Origin: Galaxea fascicularis
Taxonomy: Eukaryota > Cnidaria > Anthozoa > Scleractinia > Euphylliidae
Direction: 5' to 3'
NCBI GenBank assembly: GCA_948470475.1
Contig: OX419345.1
Coordinates: forward strand, 21,369,500 to 21,433,499
Length of the DNA: 64,000 nucleotides
The notes under the pieces are model-generated. The model was given only the letters and a program-made list of their open reading frames with translations, was not told where the DNA came from and made no database searches. The position numbers and the translations under genes are program-made. Positions 57,827 to 64,000 of the stretch are shown in pieces. The stretch's first letter is position 1; every line of letters starts with the position of its first letter.

Positions 57827-60800
57827 TTATGCATCTCCCTCCATGTACACATCTTCAGGGTACTGTTGTTGCAAACACTCATTGGGCAGGTACCGTGTCC
57901 CAGTAAATCCATGAAAGTATTTTCCTAGCTCTGGATGGGGGTTGAATGGCTGGTGGGGATCCTCTCTCAAGTTTACTGCAAGAATAAAAACAAAGGACTT
58001 TGACAACACATGGCTGAGTATCGTTTCCAGGGCAAAGAACTTTGTTCTGTGGTTCATTCTGTTGTTCTCTAAATAGCCAGTGGTAATAATAAATATTAAA
58101 ACCCCCTAAGTTACATATTTGAACAAAAGCCCCAGGATGATTATTTCCCCAACTCTTAATGTAATGTTTACGATGCTGTCATAAAGAAAGACATGACTCT
58201 GCCTCTTAAATGAAAGTTGTGGATAATTAGGATTTGACTTACTGTGGGCTGCATATCTTTGTGAGCCATCATCTCCTAGCACATTGTAAAATGGCTGATT
58301 ACGCCCACCAGGTGAGGTATCAACTCCCATCCGCTGTATCCACAACTCATCCATTCTACAAACAGGATCCCAGCCAAAGATAACACATCCATAATTGTAC
58401 CTGAATTTATAAAAGCAGTAATGAGTCAAAAATAGTGAGATTGCACTTTCCCTCCAAAAAGCAGTGGTAATGCGAACTAGTATTAACCGTTAAATAGAAT
58501 GCTGTATATGACAAAATGTCACAGTATTAAAACAGATGTGTTCCTCACTGAAGTAAAACCAAGTGCTAAGTTTCCTCAAAGATATTAATTTCATATTGAA
58601 GAGGCATCACTTGATGACAACTAGTAGTGATCAGTCAAAATATATAAACTAACTACATCATTCCTCCTCTCCAAGTTGCTTCCCTAAGTGCTCCACTGTT
58701 ATGAACTCACAAGAAAAAGCACTGCCTTATATTTTTCAGTTAAAAGCACCACCCTTAAGAGCCAAAGAGTGAAACTTGTGCCCATCTATTTACTTCATAG
58801 CTAATCAAGGAACAACAAATGGGAGACAATCATGCCTATGCATGTTGTAAGGTATCAGCACTTCACTAGATACAGATAAAGTGGTTACAAAAAGATGTTT
58901 GCAAGATCAAACAGTCAACTGTACTAAGAGTTACTATGTACTTACAGCTTATGCCTCATCACCATTCCAACTTTAAACCTAACTGCAGAATGTCTTGGAT
59001 CAGATCTCAGTTTCTGAGGGTATAATAAAAGCAAATTATTGAAAAAGCGTCATGTTGATGGACACCCACACAGAATTCCTATCAGCAACCCATGAAATAT
59101 TTAAAGGGAACCTTCCTGCTCCTGTTTGCAAAAAAACTGGTATTCTGTCCCTGGAAGTGATTTCTAAATATCCAGATTTATTTAGAAACAGCATTTACTT
59201 CTCCAAAAACATTATTGGATATGGCAATCATCAACTTTCATTTTTTTAAATTTTCTGCATTACATCTCGTCATGTACTGTATTTTAAACAATTCAATGAC
59301 AGTTCATTTCAATCTATGTCTTACAGGAGTTCACCCAGCATACAAGTAAGACCCTGTAAGATCCTACATATTTATATCCTATCCTCAACTGGCAGCTTGC
59401 CTTGGCTGAGCCTTCCTCCCCTTCACTCCCAAGTCCTGCATGCAAAGCATCAATGAATTGCAAGCTCCTCCACATCCAGTAACATCCACTAAGTACTACA
59501 TCACTTGACTGTAATATGCACTCACCGGTTCTGGGGTTTTATCTGCAAGATTCTCTTCTTTTTTCTGCCTGGCTCGTTGCAGAGCATTTCTGATGTTTCC
59601 TCTGGGAATTGACACTGCATTACTCATCAGATCTTCACAACTTTTAATTGCCTGGAAAAATGCATATTTATACCCTCTGCCTTGAATAAACCTCACAGTA
59701 AGTTATTTTTTAACATTTGGCCTTCAGGTATGGTACTTTATCAGGACATATAGGGCATTTAATAAAAGAAGTACAAAGTTTGAAGCACAAGCAAAAGCAA
59801 CAAAAGCAGTCCAAACAACAACTACAATAATATTATAATAACTACAACTCTTAAACCAAAGGCAAAAAGTTCTTTTTGACCCTTCAAACTAACAAAAAAG
59901 GTTTCTCTTTTAAAAGGGTAAATTCATGTATTAATTAGTAATAAAGACGTGAAATGAAATATTCCATACTTCCTCCAAATCTACTCCCAGATGAACTTGT
60001 ATTCTTGCCAATAGAAACTTGCTGCTTTCATCATGTGGATTGAGAAACAGTGCTAGATCCAGTGAGGAGTGTAGACCTCTCAACCTGTCAAACAGCAGCA
60101 TGATAAAGATTTTCCTCAGTTCAGTTTATCCTAGCTATATTTAGCCTCCAAAAATAACGTTCCAATAAACTGTGTGGTTCGAGAAAATATCCCTACCCCC
60201 TATAGGTTTTCATTGGTTTGCACCCCCACCCCTTTGTAAGTTAAGTACCGTAAAGACTCGCAGATAAGCCGCACCTTTTTTCCAAAAATTTGCGATTAAA
60301 ATCGTAGGTGCGGCTTATCTGCGAGACCATTTGGGAAAGGTGATGTGAATTTCCGTGAATGGACACTTTCATGGCATAATACTGGAATAAATGCTACATC
60401 ACAACAACAAGAGAGTATTGGTCATTGCTTTTGCGAGTTTGGTGGCTCCTGAAAGAGCCGTTGGTGATGAGTATAAGCTTATTTCAAGCTTACATTTCTT
60501 GCCGTTAAACCTTCTTCGTTAACAGGTCTTTTAAACGGTTTATGGTCGCTTTTCTTGAACAGGAGTTGTGAACAAAGTTGTTTACAGTGTCGACGACAGC
60601 CTGTTACTTCAAGGGTAATTGATCCTCTATGAGCGAGAAAATACCACGCTATTCTCGAGTATTCGCGTGTGGTAGATGGCCCACTGTTTGTTCACCGTTG
60701 AGCACTTTGATAGCAATTACCAAATTCTCTATGTGCAATGAGTTTTTCACCAACAGATGGCTCCCAAATATCTTTGTAGATATGATAGCCACGAACGGCA

Positions 60801-63800
60801 GAGACAAACTCAAACGTTTCCATCTTGTTTTGACCTGTTTTGCTTCTGAGTAAACAAACCCACATTTATCATTCTCGACCTAGTCCCAACGCGACTAAAG
60901 ATGAACCAATCGTCCGATATTATGCCTGGTTACACAGCTTCGCACAGTGCATGCAAGAAAACAACAAATTTACACGCAAAATTCTATGGAAAACCTGCCT
61001 TGAATGGAGAAATACTTGTGAACAAATACCAGAATAATATCAATCATATGTCATAAGTGGCGGACATGATGTTTATTCTACTAAAGAGCTAAAATTACGG
61101 ATAAGACTTTAAAGTATTTTTCGATCCATTGTTAGCGAGTTTGCCTTGGATGAAGACAGAACACTTCATGGTCTCGACTTTGGATTTCTTTCGAGTTTTT
61201 TTCATGAAAAACTTTTTTTTCCAAAATTTGAGTTGCTAAACTCGGGGTGCGGCTTATCTGCGAGTGCGGCTTATCTGCGAGTCTTTACGGTATAGATATT
61301 CTGGAACTGCAAATCACTTCTTACACTTGGCTGAAGGAAAGTGTGTACAAGTTATCACAAGCAGGGTTAACAAAATAATTTGATATAAAAACCTGTTGGG
61401 AGTATTATTGTAGAAAGTTTGGTCGAAGTTGCTATTTGCTGTGTGGCAGAAACAAAAAACTAGTACATGTCACAAGAGTCTCTGAACACTTGCATATGAT
61501 AAAACTAAAATGCAAATAAGTCTACAATCTTCCACAAAATCAATAATACACTGAAATGGGGGGGGGGGGGGGGGGAGGGAAATAAGCAAGAATAGGATGA
61601 ATTTCATCAATCTTCCCCAAGAAATTTGTTGAAGATTGTAGGTACCCACCCATTATCTTGTTGCTCTCCTGTTCTGTAACTATTGATAATATTGGCCACC
61701 ATACGAATAAAGACCTGTAAAACAAGAAAAGTGTAATTAATGCACCCTCGACATGTGCCTGCTTTACATACTGAACTTAAGCCTTGTTATTCACATCCAG
61801 TGAATGATTTGGAAGTGCAGTTCAGGGTGTTTTCAACCTGCAACTTGTAATCTAACTTCAACTTGGTGCTTAATAGTTTAACAAAACTGAGCTACTGTAT
61901 ATTCATCATCACTGTCACCATCATCATTACCATTATCACCACACCATTACCACTATTATCATCTTCAATTAGCCATCATCACAATGTAAGGATTCCATAA
62001 CTATATCTACCTGTCTAGCTGTGGCCTTTTCAAAAAATGCATGACTGTTTGAAGTTGTAGTTCCCACAAAAAGCAGCTCCAGGCACTGTTCCTCTGAGAG
62101 AAACCTGCCAGCGTTGAAGCAGTCGATGTATTTATAAGCAGTTGTATCAGCTGCCCTTGCAAAGAAAGAACTTTATTAGAACTGAGTTGAACTTTATAAA
62201 ACCAAAATAAAAATATGAATACAGTAATATATTTTCAGGCAACCTACTCTGGATCCAAGTTTGCTTTCCATCGCAGCAAAAAATGGCTTGGAAAATTTAC
62301 CTGAAATATCAAATCCAATAAAACCAGTGATTCTTTAGAAAAAATAATTCTCAATAAAACATTACTAATATTACAAAATCCTTATCAAGTCAAAAAGGCA
62401 ACAAACGATGAAATTAAATAAACTCACAGGTTCTAAGCTGATTCCAAGTCTCCTGGCAACTGCAGCAAATAGCACTGAGAGAGTGATAGGGTTTCCAGTT
62501 TGACTCTTTAAAACCTGCCAAAACAAGTCAGCTTTTAAAATCACCACTGCATGCCAGTAAAAGCATCTTAAATTGGACTGTACAGAAGGTATGCATCTCA
62601 AAGTCAATTATTCTAAATAATTGCATTAAAAAAAAATCAAGGACTCATGCAATCACCTTAAATATTCTGTTTAACAATGTGTTATAAACCTACTATGAAA
62701 ATTAAAAAACTGTGAACACTAGAAATATTTATGGAATGCTAACGTTTTTCAAGTAAAAAGCCAATCATGCATGAGAATACTAAACCACAAACAGCAACAG
62801 TAATTATTTTGTGGTTTCAGGTCACTTTGGAAATGTCAAAATCAAATCAAAGTGTTCACACACAGTAAAGGAAACACATGTTTAAGAAATGTTACAGGGA
62901 CTGAGTTAACTGTGAGAATGTTTACAACTAAAGATAGCTAAAGAAACTTTACCTTATGAAGCATGGAGTTCTCCTTTTTATAGTATTCATGAACATTTCC
63001 TTTAAACTGCAGCTGCTGGTACAATACATGTTTAAGACAATCCAGAATTCTCAAACAGGCAGTAGGGTGTGTGATGACTGGAAATTGCTCATTACCTCTG
63101 GCCACCTTCTCTTCTGGTAGACTAGTCGAAGCATCATTTTTGCTACTTTTGTTACCCCGAAGACTACCTTGTACCATTTGAGCAATGTTATCAAGTTCCA
63201 AAAAAGTGTTTTGTTCATCAATATCTTCCTCGTTAAGAATCCATCTTGCAATCAACAAGTTACCTACACATGTCAAAGCAAAGCCAAAAAATCATGACCA
63301 CTCTGTTTTTACTACAGACCTGATTACTGGCTTGCAAAAAGACAGGTATACTGTACATAGCAATGCCAAAAATAAACAATATTGACATCCACTTATTTTA
63401 TTTGACTTCACCCCGTTTAACAAATATGGGGCAGGGAGGCCACAACAGCATAACCAATTACTGTGGTCCCGAAGGAAGGGAAGAAAATGAAATGTTTTGC
63501 TCACTACAGCTACATTTCAAAATATCTTGCTCAACATAAGCAAGCTAACTGTAAGCAAGAGGAAACCAAACCAAGCCACTAGTGGACACTGAGGTCCTTG
63601 GTTTTGAAGAAGTAAAATCACACCATTTTAACAATATTTAACATTAATGCTTACACTTAACCTCCAACTGGTTCATTTAACTAACCCTATTTGTTTTTCT
63701 CAACATGCATAAAGACTATAAAGGACCCTGGATCACACCTTTTTCAAGCTGTTGTTTGTCATCTGGTAATGCTAGAAATGTGTCCCACTCAGCCTTTAGT

Positions 63801-64000
63801 TGGTGGATTTTCAGATGGGACTGCACTCTCTTTGCATAATGTCTGTGGGTTAGGTTGACTTTGCTGTAAAAGAAAATGAAATCTTAGATTAGCACAATGT
63901 AATTATATGTAGTTCTGTAAAGTTCTAAAGCTTTTATTAAGAGCTATCATATAGTCACTTCACAATGTGCAATTCCAGAAAATAATGGGAGGGAACTGGG
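57827..64000 (-). CDS. FBXO21: FBXO21, F-box protein with YccV-like domain (C-terminal part)
   Basis: FBXO21 is the substrate-recognition subunit of an SCF ubiquitin ligase. Eleven coding exons are in the window (gene order): 63863-63739, 63263-62953, 62514-62428, 62300-62248, 62155-62011, 61714-61650, 60084-59970, 59651-59526, 59013-58946, 58400-58243, 57975-57827. They join in frame to about 467 residues. The F-box and N-terminus lie beyond 64000. Recognisable segments: THRHYAKRVQSHLK; FKGNVHEYYKKENSMLHK; TGNPITLSVLFAAVARRLGI followed by EPVNFPSHFLLRWK (SirB1/transglutaminase-like region); then the YccV hemimethylated-DNA-binding-like domain, VRFKVGMVMRHKLYNYGCVI, GWDPVC, NQPFYNVLGDDGSQRYAAH and GKYFHGFTGTRYLPN, ending DVYMEGDA. 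The C-terminus is shorter than in human, which continues about 20 residues. The stop is TAA at 57829-57827. The feature end at 64000 is the window edge. Confidence 0.92.
60246..61292. mobile_element. 1.05-kb TIR DNA element in an FBXO21 intron
   Basis: The left end TACCGTAAAGACTCGCAGAT continues AAGCCGCACC and is matched by the reverse complement of the right end. TA at both edges fits a TA target duplication as in Tc1/mariner/pogo-type elements. GTGCGGCTTATCTGCGAG occurs twice at the right end and again, inverted relative to the left end, at about 60308-60327. Two plus-strand frames (60629-60853, 60840-61037) have no recognisable transposase motif. Confidence 0.75.
61558..61574. repeat. Poly-G tract in an FBXO21 intron
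   Basis: About 17 consecutive G bases lie close to the donor side of the exon ending at 61650. It is simple sequence, likely to be unstable or miscalled in assembly. Confidence 0.9.

Overview
This is a eukaryotic, AT-rich, intron-dense and repeat-rich window. The gene set and repeat landscape (foldback MITEs, CR1/L2-like LINE fragments, a tRNA-derived SINE) fit an early-branching animal, most probably a cnidarian such as a stony coral. That assignment is inferred from gene content and style and was not tested by a search.

Five protein-coding genes can be built from the sequence. (1) 1758-9550, minus: complete DGCR8 (Microprocessor double-stranded-RNA-binding subunit), nine coding exons, 621 residues, with a poly(A) signal at 1030-1035. 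(2) 10686-17128, plus: complete GNB1L (WD40 protein, ASTRA/TTT co-factor), nine coding exons, 328 residues. It is head-to-head with DGCR8, with start codons about 1.1 kb apart. (3) 25836-27110, plus: intronless Golgi-type carbohydrate sulfotransferase. (4) 32539-51238, plus: complete SGSM1/2-type RUN-TBC Rab GTPase-activating protein, 21 coding exons, 1017 residues. (5) 57827 to beyond 64000, minus: C-terminal 11 exons of FBXO21, an SCF substrate-recognition subunit with a SirB1/transglutaminase-like region and a YccV (hemimethylated-DNA-binding-like) domain. In the four multi-exon genes, exon phases join without a break across every splice junction.

Between the genes the DNA is almost entirely mobile-element debris. 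17.1-22.2 kb holds a tandem duplication starting in the GNB1L 3' end, whose first copy carries a decayed LINE that is itself split by a perfect-type TTAA-flanked palindrome. 51.8-57.3 kb, between the SGSM and FBXO21 genes, is a graveyard of inverted-repeat elements, including a roughly 520-bp hairpin with 258-bp arms and a 1.1-kb terminal-inverted-repeat element carrying a broken ZAD-like zinc-finger reading frame. Introns hold more MITEs, minisatellites, a SINE and LINE tails.

The genes do not form one pathway. The most notable biology is the DGCR8-GNB1L pair, two genes that also share human 22q11.2, and an exact-period 196-bp tandem duplication in an SGSM intron that has duplicated a splice acceptor. 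I found no operon-like or wholly new enzymatic system.
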